This document shows, piece after piece, positions 55,226 to 64,000 of a DNA stretch of 64,000 bases (the stretch's first letter is position 1; each line of letters starts with the position of its first letter). The DNA comes from Psychrobacter lutiphocae DSM 21542 (GTDB lineage Bacteria; Pseudomonadota; Gammaproteobacteria; Pseudomonadales; Moraxellaceae): contig NZ_KB907624.1 of NCBI RefSeq assembly GCF_000382145.1, positions 91,021-155,020 of the forward strand. The letters run 5' to 3'. Under the pieces are notes generated by a model. The model ran no database searches. It saw nothing but the letters and a program-made list of their open reading frames with translations, and was not told where the DNA came from. The position numbers and the translations under genes are program-made.

Positions 55226-55885
55226 TAAATACTGATTACTATATGATTACTTTTTTTAGCAAGGGCGGGTACTATATGATTACTTTTTTTAGCGTGACAA
55301 AAATAACAGGCAATAAAAAAGGCTCTCAGTAATCTGAAAGCCTTTAATATCAATACTTTAAGTGGTGGGCCCAGTATCAACCATATTAAAGCTATAAGAT
55401 ATTGAATTATATAGTTTTATTATTTTCTTTTTATCTTTATACTAACGGATATACCAACATTAGTATTAACACCTAGGTCTATCCTATATAACACGAGTAA
55501 AATTTATTACATACAAAATAAGATGAGTGAAATAAAGTAAAGCCGAGTCAAGCCCTTAGCTTCTTCAAGTCACCTAGACAAAATGACAATAAATATTAAA
55601 GCTCGTTACTCACCGTTATTAATAGTTTTCTCATTTTTTGTGCATGCGATAAAGCTGTGATTAACATAGGTAGTATTTAAGCGTACAACTCTAGCAGCTT
55701 TAGAAATAGTGGTTTTGGACCTAGATATATTCAAACGCCAATAAAAAAAGGCCTACCAATATTGAACTGCCCCATAAATTAGATATATATATCATGGAGG
55801 CAGTCTAAATGTAGTATTTTACTAAAATCTATTTACAAAATAGATGTTTAGCTAAACGGGTTTTTAGCTGAAAAATTAATACCAG
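55226..55885. other. Gene-free stretch with a direct repeat and a hairpin
   Basis: ACTATATGATTACTTTTTTT occurs twice, about 38 bp apart (near 55230 and 55270). AAAGGCT and AGCCTTT around 13 bases near 55319-55347 could form a hairpin. An ACTGCCCCATAAATTAGA motif near 55767 may be an insertion-sequence end. No gene is supported. Confidence 0.5.
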
Positions 55886-56605
55886 TTATGGAGTTCCAGC
55901 ATGACTAACTTTGACTTGCGTTGATAGCATTCGACCTTTAGTTTCAGCTTTACGCGAGGCTTCATCCCAATCAGGTGCAACACACATAAATAACGTTTTA
56001 CCGTCTTGCCCACCTAGAGCAACAGCGAAAACACCATCAGGGGTAATATCGATAGTATCTAAAATTTCTCCACCTTCTGCGATTCGAACTGCACGATGAT
56101 TTAAAGTATCAGCAATCCAGACAGCGCCTTCAGCGTCTAGTGCAAGTCCATCAGGTAAAATTGTTGCATTTTCTATCCGTTTAGTAAGGTCTGGCTCATC
56201 TCCTAACTCGCCAAAACTTGCAAAATCACGTCGCTCACCTAATGTGCCATCTTCATTAATAGTAAACTGAGAGATTCTGTTGCCAAACAATTCGTTGACG
56301 ATTAGTGTTCTTTCATCGGGAGATATGACCATTCCGTTTGGAAAGGATAGGCCTTCTGCCACTACTTGGGAGCTTCCATCTGGCTTAACCAAAACTAACC
56401 CTGCATTGCTGTGAGCAGCGCCACCCATCAAGTCAAAGCCAAAGTTACCAACATAAGCATTACCATTGGGAGCAACCACCATATCATTAGCATGTCCTCC
56501 GCAGTGCTTCCAAATATCTGCATGCACTTCTAGATCACCATTTTTAGAAGTCATTATGAATAAAATTGCTATTCCATGAAAAAAGGTAGTACTCTCAATC
56601 TTCAG
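55886..56605 (-). pseudogene. SMP-30/gluconolactonase-like gene remnant, 5' end missing
   Basis: The minus-strand frame encodes most of a six-bladed SMP-30/gluconolactonase-like protein: HCGGHANDMVVAPNGNAYVGNFGFD, FPNGMVISPDERTLIVNE, LPDGLALDAEGAVWIADT and TPDGVFAVALGGQDGKTLFM, ending naturally at HAGTP. Family members are about 290-300 residues; here the first blade and more (about 60-70 residues) are missing. The open frame continues into the 108-bp element at 56606-56713, which supplies foreign codons. It is therefore very probably non-functional. Calcium-binding Asp residues in the retained part look intact. Confidence 0.8.
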
Positions 56606-56713
56606 TAATACCTTTTCTAAAAAATAACCTATCTTTGTCAAACTCGTTGAACCTACTATATGTAGCGTTTGCACTCGTTTTCCTCGATAGCTTAATTTTT
56701 AGATTTGGTATAA
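56606..56713 (+). mobile_element. 108-bp inverted-end element, copy 3 of 3
   Basis: Ends TAATACC and GGTATAA; interior matches the copies at 8212 and 38512, including AACCTACTA and TTTGCACTCGTTTTCCTCGA. It abuts the broken end of the SMP-30-like remnant. Confidence 0.85.
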
Positions 56714-56797
56714 GATTTATGCTTATGACTATACTGATTACCTAGAGGAACCTAAACAAGGAAATAGAAGCCATACTAGATTAAATTAGATCGTTCA

Positions 56798-56823
56798 ATA
56801 TACTGAATTTGTATTCAGTATAT
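56798..56823. promoter_or_regulatory. Perfect 11-bp palindrome upstream of the bet genes
   Basis: ATATACTGAAT and ATTCAGTATAT are perfect inverted repeats around TTGT. There is no T-run after it, so an operator for a dimeric repressor is possible. It is 710 bp from betB, so the gene it serves is uncertain. Confidence 0.5.
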
Positions 56824-57082
56824 GCTGTAAAAATTATTATAGAGCGGCTTTTATAGTCATTGCAATAGAGATTTATAGTCATGATCTAAGCTAATTATTC
56901 AAACAATGAGGTAGATGTTTTTAAGCTTATAATTACTCATTGACTCAAGGCTTTATCCATATCAAGAAGAGAGTGCTTGATTAATATTTACTTTAGTCAA
57001 AAGACTGAATATTAATTTGAGTGGATGTGCTATCTTATTGGAGTGCTCAGGATAGAAATGAGTTGGTTAATAAGTCTAGGGA

Positions 57083-57115
57083 AAGCCCTTTAGCTCATAC
57101 ATAAAGGGCTTCTTT
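57083..57115 (+). terminator. Orphan terminator-like hairpin
   Basis: AAGCCCTTTA pairs perfectly with TAAAGGGCTT around a 9-base loop, then TCTTT. No gene precedes it on the plus strand for over 2 kb, so it may mark the end of a small RNA or a lost gene. Confidence 0.65.
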
Positions 57116-57534
57116 GTCTAAAAAAATCTATACTAAAATGAAGTGTAGTGCGCTTTAGCACTTAATTGTACAATTATTATAATCTCAAAAGTTTGGTAGT
57201 GATAAAGTTTTTGTTTATAATGATTATCAGTTTTTATACCTATCTCATATAAAATACAACGATAACGGTTTATTTTCGCCTAAAACCAATCTTTGTATTT
57301 GTTCATTTAAGCTAAGCAGTTTTCTGTTAACGCTTGTGAAAGGTACTTTTCATAGCGCCATTTAATGCATATATAGATTAATAGCAAATCGTATTTACAT
57401 TTTATTTGCATGCCCTTCGTTGGCTTATGTTTTCTATTATTATCTAGAACACTTTTGATGTCGGTACTTCCCTGCAGGAGTAAGTGCTTATAGGCATTGC
57501 ATTATCAATATTCTAAGGAGAATAAGGAGAAATT

Positions 57535-59040
57535 ATGACCACCCCTTCACTTTCAAATAAAGAACATGTTATGTATGAGCAAACGCAAACCGCCTATATC
57601 AATGGTGCTTATTTGCCTGTTGATGAGTCACTGAATACCTTCGATACGATTAACCCCGCAACAGGTGATGTTATCGCCAAGATTCAACAAACAACGTCTA
57701 AACAAGTTGATGAGGCTGTTAAGGCAGCCCAAGAAGGGCAAAAAATCTGGGCCAGCATGACACCCGTTGAGCGTAGTCGTATCTTACTAAAAGCAGTAGA
57801 TATCTTACGTGAGCGAAATGATGAGTTGGCCATTCTTGAGACTTATGATACGGGTAAAGGTCTGTCTGAAACCAAAGCGGTTGATATTGTCACTGGTGCT
57901 GATGTCATTGAATATTATGCAGGTTTAGCGCCGGCATTAGAAGGTCGTCAAATTCCATTACGTGAGACAAGTTTTGTCTATACTCGTGAAGAGCCGTTGG
58001 GTGTGGTTGCTGGTATTGGTGCTTGGAACTATCCGATTCAAATCGCAATGTGGAAATCAGCCCCGGCTCTAGCGGCAGGCAACGCTATGGTATTTAAGCC
58101 ATCGGAGGTGACGCCACTATCTGCATTAAAATTAGCTGAAATTTATTCAGAAGCGGGCTTGCCAGATGGTGTGTTTAGCGTGGTACAAGGTAGCTATGAA
58201 GTGGGTACAGCGCTGACCAATCACCCAGATATTGCAAAAGTTTCCTTCACTGGGGGTGTCGATACTGGTAAAAAGGTGATGGAAGCGGCAGCAGGTTCGT
58301 CTTTAAAAGATGTGACTATGGAGCTGGGTGGTAAATCGCCATTGGTTATCTTTGATGATGCTGATATCGATATGGCGGCGGATATTGCTATGATGGCCAA
58401 TTTCTACAGCTCAGGTCAGGTATGCACCAACGGTACACGTGTGTTTGTACCGAATTCTATCAAAGAGAAGTTTGAGCAAGCCATTGTTGAGCGTGTTGAG
58501 CGTATCAAAATCGGTGACCCAATGGATGAGAGCGTGACCATGGGGCCAATGGTGAGCTTTAAGCACATGGATAATGTTTTAAGCTATATCGAGGACGGCA
58601 AAGCAAGTGACGCCAAACTGTTGTGTGGTGGTGAACGACTAACCTCTGGTGAGTATGCTAAAGGGGCTTATATTGCGCCGACTGTGTTTACAGATTGCAC
58701 AGACGACATGCGTATCGTGCGTGAAGAAATCTTCGGTCCAGTGATGTCAATCTTAGGATATGATTCCGAAGAAGAAGTCATTCGCCGTGCCAACGATACT
58801 AATTACGGATTGGCCGCTGGTATTGTCACCAAAGACATCACTCTTGCTCATCGTGTGATTGGTCAGCTTGAAGCGGGTATTTGCTGGATTAACACATGGG
58901 GTGAATCACCAGCACAGATGCCAGTGGGCGGTTATAAGCATTCAGGTGTGGGCCGTGAAAATGGTGTGCAAACCTTGAAGCATTACACCCAAACCAAGTC
59001 GGTTCAAATTGAGCTAGGTGGTTTTGAGTCGGTATTTTAA
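57535..59040 (+). CDS. betB: Betaine-aldehyde dehydrogenase
   Basis: NAD(P)-dependent oxidation of betaine aldehyde to glycine betaine, an osmoprotectant. The 501-residue protein has the aldehyde dehydrogenase nucleotide-binding [11 protein letters not shown], catalytic Glu in MELGGKSPL and Cys in [33 protein letters not shown] ending (here [15 protein letters not shown]) is typical of BetB. AAGGAG upstream supports ATG 57535, with an in-frame ATG at 57571 as alternative. First gene of betB-betA-betT. Confidence 0.95.
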   Translation: MTTPSLSNKEHVMYEQTQTAYINGAYLPVDESLNTFDTINPATGDVIAKIQQTTSKQVDEAVKAAQEGQKIWASMTPVERSRILLKAVDILRERNDELAILETYDTGKGLSETKAVDIVTGADVIEYYAGLAPALEGRQIPLRETSFVYTREEPLGVVAGIGAWNYPIQIAMWKSAPALAAGNAMVFKPSEVTPLSALKLAEIYSEAGLPDGVFSVVQGSYEVGTALTNHPDIAKVSFTGGVDTGKKVMEAAAGSSLKDVTMELGGKSPLVIFDDADIDMAADIAMMANFYSSGQVCTNGTRVFVPNSIKEKFEQAIVERVERIKIGDPMDESVTMGPMVSFKHMDNVLSYIEDGKASDAKLLCGGERLTSGEYAKGAYIAPTVFTDCTDDMRIVREEIFGPVMSILGYDSEEEVIRRANDTNYGLAAGIVTKDITLAHRVIGQLEAGICWINTWGESPAQMPVGGYKHSGVGRENGVQTLKHYTQTKSVQIELGGFESVF

Positions 59041-59178
59041 GAGCTAAACTTAGGAGCAGCCACTGCTTTGTCAGTTAATTGTTTGCTTTTCATATATGAG
59101 TAGAACGATTGATAGTAGGGCAGTGCTTTGGCTTTTTTATCAGATTTTAGTATTGAGTGAGTTCTCTAGGACACAATT

Positions 59179-60867
59179 ATGACATCAGCCAAATCAGAGT
59201 TTGATTATATTATCGTTGGCGCAGGATCAGCGGGTAACGTGTTAGCCACTCGTTTAACCGAAGATGCCAGTATCAACGTATTGTTATTAGAAGCGGGTCG
59301 TCCGGACTATCGCTTGGATTTTCGTACTCAAATGCCAGCGGCGTTAGCAATGCCACTGCAAGGCACAACGTATAACTGGGGATACAAAACAGATCCTGAG
59401 CCTTATATGAACAATCGTGTGATGGATTGTGGCCGAGGCAAAGGCCTTGGCGGCTCATCGCTAATCAATGGTATGTGCTATATCCGTGGTAATGCTTTAG
59501 ATTTTGACGATTGGGCAAAAATTGAAGGCCTTGAAGAGTGGTCATACCTTGACTGCTTGCCGTATTTTAGAAAATGTGAAAACCGTGACGCGGGCGAGAA
59601 CGATTATCATGGTGTTGGCGGTCCAGTAGAAGTCACGACTTCTAAGCCAGGTGTGAACCCATTGTATGAAGCATTGGTTGAGGCCGGTGTTCAGGCGGGA
59701 TATCCACGTACTGAAGACCTGAATGGTTATCAGCAAGAAGGCTTTGGTCCAATGGATCGATTCGTAACGCCAAACGGTCGCCGTGCGTCAACTGCGCGTG
59801 GTTATTTAGATAAAGCCAAACCACGTAGCAATATTACTATTTTAACCGGTGCGCTGACTGACGTTATTTTATTTGATGGTAATCGAGCGATTGGCGTAAA
59901 AGTTGAGCATCAAGGTAAAACCAAGACCTTCCATGCCAATCGTGAGGTCATTGTATCGTCGGGTGCTATTGGTTCACCGCAGCTATTACAGCGCTCAGGT
60001 ATTGGTCCTGCTGAATGGCTAAATGAGCTAAACATTCCTGTGGTAAAAGATTTGCCGGGTGTCGGTAATAACCTACAAGATCACTTAGAGCTTTATCTAC
60101 AGTATGAGTGTAAGCAGCCAGTTTCTATCGCCCCTGCCAATAAATGGTGGAACAAGCCAGCTATTGGGGCAGAGTGGTTATTTATGGGAACAGGACTGGG
60201 TGCCTCAAACCAATTTGAGGCAGGCGGGTTTATTCGTACTCACGAAGAGTTTACCCATCCAAATGTACAGTATCACTTTTTGCCATTGGCGGTTCGTTAT
60301 GATGGTCGCAGTGCGGTTGATGCGCATAGTTTCCAAGCGCATGTAGGCTCGCTTCGTTCACCAAGTCGTGGCCGCGTGAAGCTAAAATCACGTGACCCAA
60401 ATGAGCATCCCAGTATTTTATTCAACTATATGTCAACTGAACAAGACTGGCGCGAGTTTAGAGAAGCGATTCGTGTGACTCGTGAAATTATCGCTCAGCC
60501 TGCTATGGATCCTTATCGCGGTAAGGCTATCTCGCCGACAGAAGATATTGTCACTGACGAACAGCTTGATGAGTTTGTACGTGAACATGGTGAAACTGCT
60601 TATCACCCATCATGTACTTGTGCGATGGGCTATCACGATCAAGCGGTGGTTGATGCCGAAGGTCTGGTACATGGTATGGAAGGACTACGTGTGGTAGACG
60701 CTTCTATTATGCCAAACATCATCAGCGGTAACTTGAACGCGACGACTATTATGCTTGCTGAAAAGATTTCCGATAAGATGCGCGGTAAGAAATTACCACG
60801 CTCGACAGCGGACTATTATGTGGCAGATGGTGCGCCGATTCGTGGCAAGCCGATGCGTGCTGTGTAA
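59179..60867 (+). CDS. betA: Choline dehydrogenase (GMC flavoprotein)
   Basis: A 562-residue FAD enzyme oxidising choline to betaine aldehyde, membrane-associated in relatives. The FAD motif is [19 protein letters not shown] near the N terminus; GMC signatures [20 protein letters not shown] and [17 protein letters not shown] are present, and the active-site His lies in [11 protein letters not shown] with [18 protein letters not shown] near the end. It lies 138 bp after betB. A hairpin and T-run separate it from betT. Confidence 0.95.
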   Translation: MTSAKSEFDYIIVGAGSAGNVLATRLTEDASINVLLLEAGRPDYRLDFRTQMPAALAMPLQGTTYNWGYKTDPEPYMNNRVMDCGRGKGLGGSSLINGMCYIRGNALDFDDWAKIEGLEEWSYLDCLPYFRKCENRDAGENDYHGVGGPVEVTTSKPGVNPLYEALVEAGVQAGYPRTEDLNGYQQEGFGPMDRFVTPNGRRASTARGYLDKAKPRSNITILTGALTDVILFDGNRAIGVKVEHQGKTKTFHANREVIVSSGAIGSPQLLQRSGIGPAEWLNELNIPVVKDLPGVGNNLQDHLELYLQYECKQPVSIAPANKWWNKPAIGAEWLFMGTGLGASNQFEAGGFIRTHEEFTHPNVQYHFLPLAVRYDGRSAVDAHSFQAHVGSLRSPSRGRVKLKSRDPNEHPSILFNYMSTEQDWREFREAIRVTREIIAQPAMDPYRGKAISPTEDIVTDEQLDEFVREHGETAYHPSCTCAMGYHDQAVVDAEGLVHGMEGLRVVDASIMPNIISGNLNATTIMLAEKISDKMRGKKLPRSTADYYVADGAPIRGKPMRAV

Positions 60868-60994
60868 TTAGGTTCGGCTAATAACAGTTTTGCCGTTATT
60901 TTAGATGGTCTGCTATTTAAAGTTAAGGTTATCTAATTTGACTGCTATTTGTAACTTGTAGCGCCCAGAGTATTTGAGCATCATTTTAGGCGGT

Positions 60995-61081
60995 GTTGCT
61001 TGCCATTGTTAACTCTATTTTGTTGCGCTGGTTTCGTGGACAAGAGACCAGATAGATAATGGTAAGCAACCGCTATTTTTT
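60995..61081 (+). terminator. Long hairpin with T-run between betA and betT
   Basis: GTTGCTTGCCATT and AATGGTAAGCAAC pair (one G-T) as the outer stem; inner CTGGT and ACCAG add a second stem. CGCTATTTTTTTATTTT follows and the betT start is 26 bases further on. It could be an internal terminator or an attenuator that sets betT expression apart from betBA. Confidence 0.65.
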
Positions 61082-61106
61082 TATTTTCAATTTTTGAGGA
61101 ATTTAC

Positions 61107-63122
61107 ATGAACAGTTTACCCTCAGGAGACATGGAAGAGCCCCCTGAAGTCTTAAGTGTGAATAAGACGGTGTTTATTGGCTCTGCTATTGTCTCTATCT
61201 TGCTTATCTTTTGGACAATCGCTTTTCCAGCCTATAGTGAAAATCTATTAAGCACTGCTATGACTTGGGTATCAGACGGTTTTGGTTGGTACTACATGCT
61301 AGTGGTTGCAGCGTATAGTATATTTTCCCTATTCGTGGGGATGTCACGCTATGGCGACATCAAGCTTGGTCAAGACCACGAAAAAGCGCATTTCCCATTC
61401 TTAACGTGGGCGGCGATGTTATTTTCAGCAGGTATCGGTATCGACCTGCTTTTTTTTGGCGCATCAGAACCGCTAATGCACTATTTGACCCCGCACAGTG
61501 GGCTCACATCTGAAAGTGCGCAGGCGATGCGTGAAGCTTTGCCTCAGACTTTCCTACACTGGGGTCTGCATGGCTGGGGTATTTATGCCTTAATTGGTAT
61601 GACCTTAGCTTATTTTGCATACCGTAAGAATATGCCACTGGCATTACGCTCGGCGTTAACTCCGATTTTTGGTGAGCGTTTGGTCAAAGGCTGGCTTGGT
61701 GATAGCGTTGATACCTTTGGTGTGGTGTGTACTTTAATGGGTATCGCAACCAGTTTGGGTATTGGTGTGTTGCAAGCAAACGCAGGCTTAACGCACGTGT
61801 TTGGTTTGCCAGAGAGCAAGACGGTTCAAAGTGTGATTATTATCTTAGTCGTCGTTGCTGCTGGTTTGTCAGCGATGACTGGTGTTGAAAAGGGTGTTCG
61901 CCGTTTATCAGAGTTCAACATGATAACCGCAACCATGCTGTTAATCGCTATCTTGCTCCTAGGTAATACTACTCACTTACTTAATGCTTTTACCCAAAAC
62001 GTAGGTGATTATTTCCAAAATGTGGTCACAAAAACATTCGATGTTTATGCGTATGAAGGCGCAGCAGGTGCTGAGTGGAAGTCATGGTGGACTATTTTTT
62101 TCTGGGCATGGTGGGTTGCTTGGGCACCATTTGTTGGTCTGTTTATTGCGCGTATTAGCCGTGGACGTACGCTACGCGAGTTTGTGTTTGGTGTGATGTT
62201 TATTCCGCTAGGCTTTATTTTTGCTTGGTTCTCAATCTTTGGTAACTCAGCGATTGATTTGGTAGCCAATGGCGCAATAGAGCTGGGCGAGATTGCGATT
62301 AATAACGCTCCTATGGGTATGTTTGCCTTGTTTGAATACTATGCATTTAGCAATATCTTATCGTTTGCAGGGGTTATCATCGGCTTAGTATTCTTTATTA
62401 CCTCTGCTGACTCGGGTGCTCTTGTACTGTCTAACCTAAGCTCAAGAGGCTTAACCAGCGATGCAGATGCACCTGTTTGGCTTCGTCTATTCTGGGCAGC
62501 AGCGACAGGTCTTATTACCTTAGGTTTACTGTTTGCGGGTGGCTTTACATCCTTACAATCAGTGTCTGTTATTGCCGGCTTGCCTTTCTCTGTTATCCTA
62601 GTGTTGTACATGATTGCCATGTGGAAGTCGCTTAAAGAAGAGGGCAATAAACGTAAGGCAAGTGCCGTTGATACCGCTAATGTGCTTAATAACGGTAAAA
62701 GCTGGAAGGCAAGATTGCAGCGTATTGTTAGCTTCCCTAACAAAAAGCAAGTACAACGCTTCTTGGATAATGTGGTGCTGTCAGCCATGCAGGAAGTGGA
62801 GTCTGAGCTAAACACTGAAGGTTTAAGCACTCAGCTTATTGAGCGCACTGTCCAAGATGGCGGCTTCGAAGGCTTACGATTAAAAGTGGGTCATGGAACC
62901 GAAGATGACTTCGTTTATGATGTGTGCCTGGTCAGAGCGGAGCGTCCTAACTTCACGTTAGCAACATCAAGTAAGCATGCTGAATATTATTACCGTGCTG
63001 AAGTGTTCTTAAATGAAGGTTCACAAGAATACGACTTAGTAGGCTATACAAAAGAACAAGTATTGGTAGATATCTTAAATCAATATGAGCGTCATATGCA
63101 GTACCTACACTTAGGTCGTTAA
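61107..63122 (+). CDS. betT: BCCT-family choline transporter BetT
   Basis: A 671-residue inner-membrane carrier with 12 helices and a long cytosolic C-terminal domain (about residues 520-671) of the BetT type that senses osmolality. The glycine-rich motif is FSAGIGIDLLFF, in which the Asp is the choline-type signature of proton-coupled BetT rather than sodium-coupled BetP. The aromatic box segment WKSWWTIFFWAWWVAWAPFVG is intact. TTTGAGGAATTTAC is the ribosome site. It supplies choline to BetA and BetB. A strong hairpin terminator follows. Confidence 0.95.
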   Translation: MNSLPSGDMEEPPEVLSVNKTVFIGSAIVSILLIFWTIAFPAYSENLLSTAMTWVSDGFGWYYMLVVAAYSIFSLFVGMSRYGDIKLGQDHEKAHFPFLTWAAMLFSAGIGIDLLFFGASEPLMHYLTPHSGLTSESAQAMREALPQTFLHWGLHGWGIYALIGMTLAYFAYRKNMPLALRSALTPIFGERLVKGWLGDSVDTFGVVCTLMGIATSLGIGVLQANAGLTHVFGLPESKTVQSVIIILVVVAAGLSAMTGVEKGVRRLSEFNMITATMLLIAILLLGNTTHLLNAFTQNVGDYFQNVVTKTFDVYAYEGAAGAEWKSWWTIFFWAWWVAWAPFVGLFIARISRGRTLREFVFGVMFIPLGFIFAWFSIFGNSAIDLVANGAIELGEIAINNAPMGMFALFEYYAFSNILSFAGVIIGLVFFITSADSGALVLSNLSSRGLTSDADAPVWLRLFWAAATGLITLGLLFAGGFTSLQSVSVIAGLPFSVILVLYMIAMWKSLKEEGNKRKASAVDTANVLNNGKSWKARLQRIVSFPNKKQVQRFLDNVVLSAMQEVESELNTEGLSTQLIERTVQDGGFEGLRLKVGHGTEDDFVYDVCLVRAERPNFTLATSSKHAEYYYRAEVFLNEGSQEYDLVGYTKEQVLVDILNQYERHMQYLHLGR

Positions 63123-63220
63123 TTTTTGACTGGCTATATATCTATCCATTCTTGGATTAAAAAAACGCACTCTGAATGGGTAATGCCAGTCAGTTAAGGC
63201 AAAACCCGAAGAAAAGTAAT

Positions 63221-63256
63221 AAAATAGCTCATCTACAACTAGATGGGCTATTTTGC
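63221..63256 (+). terminator. Terminator of the bet genes
   Basis: AAAATAGCTCATCTA pairs with TAGATGGGCTATTTT around CAAC. It lies close to the start of an insertion-sequence fragment and could belong to the end of that element. Just before it an outer pair TTGACTGGC/GCCAGTCAG also occurs (63126-63195). Confidence 0.75.
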
Positions 63257-63257
63257 T

Positions 63258-63491
63258 ATGAGACTACAAGAAACTATATATGAGACCCACAAAAGAATAC
63301 CTGAAGCCCTAGACCGATTTGCAGAGCTTATCGACCCTAAATGGATACAACAAACCATAGAACACACAGGCAAAGTCAGTACCAGAAGGTGCAAACTACG
63401 CGTCGAACACGTCGTATGGTTAGTTATCGGAACAGCCTTAACCACTGCTCTTGTAGATACTCGATCACCTAAGACTTATACAGTCCATTAA
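63258..63491 (+). pseudogene. Truncated IS4-family transposase (N-terminal part only)
   Basis: The frame RLQETIYETHKRIPEALDRF, PKWIQQTIEHTGKVSTRR and KLRVEHVVWLVIGTAL is the N-terminal domain of IS4-type transposases. Homology ends near 63440; the remaining codons belong to the opposite-strand IS3 fragment, so only about 60 residues of the transposase remain and the catalytic DDE domain is absent. Confidence 0.8.
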
Positions 63492-63726
63492 CCGTTTCAG
63501 CCAATGCATTATCGTATGAGCGAGGAAATAGCAAAGTACTGCTTTGCCCGAGCGCAAGGGGAGATCTGTGCTCGAGTAGATCACCCGTTGTACTAACAGA
63601 TGAAATGACACCAGAATCAGCCATCTTATCAGTATAACGAATTGATAAATACTGAACACCTCTATCACTCAGGGCAATCGCACTACAAAAAACCAAAGAA
63701 AGAGTAAAATATAGCAACCGAGCCAT
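63440..63726 (-). pseudogene. IS3-family transposase (OrfB) C-terminal fragment
   Basis: On the minus strand LSDRGVQYLSIRYTDKMADSG, ISSVSTTGD and SYDNALAETVNGLYK match IS3 OrfB (the DSYDNALAE motif holds the final catalytic region). The frame is split: 60 bp at about 63520-63579 are inserted between GD and SYDN, and a TAG interrupts GLYKxEVIEY where Glu is expected. Upstream and downstream transposase parts are missing. Confidence 0.85.
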
Positions 63727-63740
63727 AAAAGGAGGCTATT

Positions 63741-64000
63741 ATGCTCAAAGACCCAAGAGAGTTTTTTGCCAAACTCAATGATCCAAGGCGCCAAAACAAA
63801 AACCTCTATCACCCACTAGAGAATGTCATATTTATTGCCCTAACCGCTTTTATCTGTGGCTATAACGACTGGGTGAGTGTCGAAGACTTTGCCAAAGAGA
63901 ACAGGTCGTGGTTTGAGAAAGTTCTTGATATGCCCTATGGTATACCCTCACATGACACCTTTGGTAATGTCATGAAAATGATAGACAAAGATCACTTTGC
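63741..64000 (+). CDS. ISAs1-family transposase, N-terminal part (runs off the window)
   Basis: The frame from ATG 63741, preceded by AAAGGAGG, is open to the window end (86 codons). It reads FFAKLNDPRRQNKNLYHPL, NVIFIALTAFICGYNDWVSVEDF and GIPSHDTFGNVM, the DDE_Tnp_1-associated domain that opens ISAs1-type transposases. Completeness depends on sequence beyond the window. Confidence 0.9.
   Translation, partial: MLKDPREFFAKLNDPRRQNKNLYHPLENVIFIALTAFICGYNDWVSVEDFAKENRSWFEKVLDMPYGIPSHDTFGNVMKMIDKDHF

Larger units (their letters stand above)
56714..57534. other. Long non-coding region before betB
   Basis: About 820 bp with no gene, apart from the palindrome and orphan terminator listed separately. 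No betI repressor gene is found. CTAAGGAGAATAAGGAGAAATT just before 57535 is a double ribosome-site sequence, arguing for strong translation of betB. Confidence 0.55.

Noticed and set aside
56606..56674. N terminus of the SMP-30-like open frame
   Set aside because: These codons come from the repeated element, not from the gene family.

Overview
The window looks like a chromosome segment of a Moraxellaceae gammaproteobacterium, most likely a Psychrobacter. This rests on moderate-to-low GC content, the protein repertoire (HrpA, ZnuD-like receptor, PilB-type MsrAB, class II aceA, BAT choline operon) and AT-rich intergenic DNA crowded with short repeats. Species cannot be fixed without a search. 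No rRNA, tRNA or CRISPR array was recognised.

Layout. 1-3884: 3' part of the RNA helicase gene hrpA, followed by a 13-unit 15-bp tandem array. 4503-6409: a translationally coupled pair, a PD-(D/E)XK/DUF5655 nuclease-like protein and a relative of the alpha-glutamyl/putrescinyl-thymine pyrophosphorylases. 6706-10938: a second 15-bp array, an FMN alpha-hydroxy-acid dehydrogenase, a secreted HExxH protein and a cystine-type symporter. 11328-17421: stand-alone trpB, a His-rich TonB receptor (ZnuD-like) with a candidate Zur box, and a FabH-like synthase. 17840-26534: housekeeping block prfA, lysS, an unknown gene, dnaX, a LysR regulator and ruvB. 26733-33992: membrane-anchored unknown, YkuD protein, CYTH-CHAD protein, aceA and a divergent LysR gene. 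34197-42147: msrAB, then a run of aminopropyltransferase-like membrane protein, SpeD-like protein, DUF350, SPFH-SHOCT and DUF4178 genes that probably form one envelope/polyamine module. 42166-46212: ExoX-like nuclease, two small proteins, a peroxiredoxin and a BASS-type transporter. 46403-52879: type I restriction-modification locus hsdM-hsdS-(hairpin)-hsdR. 53007-55049: umuD and umuC. 55024-56605: two gene remnants. 57535-63122: betB-betA-betT for choline uptake and oxidation to glycine betaine. 63258-64000: fragments of three insertion sequences (IS4-like, IS3-like, ISAs1-like).

The strongest unusual signal is genome texture. Tandem repeats with a 15-bp period (17 or 19 bp in a few cases) recur at least eleven times. 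Several begin exactly at, or just after, a stop codon. Others sit in frame in protein linkers, giving 5-residue repeats in DnaX, the YkuD protein, the SpeE-like protein and a secreted protein. Superimposed are at least four families of small non-coding elements with inverted ends (about 96-137 bp), including three copies of exactly 108 bp. One 108-bp copy adjoins a gene remnant, one separates speD from DUF350, and a different element lies between a candidate Zur box and the znuD-like gene.

Other regulatory candidates are a slippery A8 run in dnaX with a stop ten codons on in the -1 frame and a downstream hairpin, a hairpin plus T-run 26 nt before betT, and a strong hairpin with T-run separating hsdMS from hsdR.
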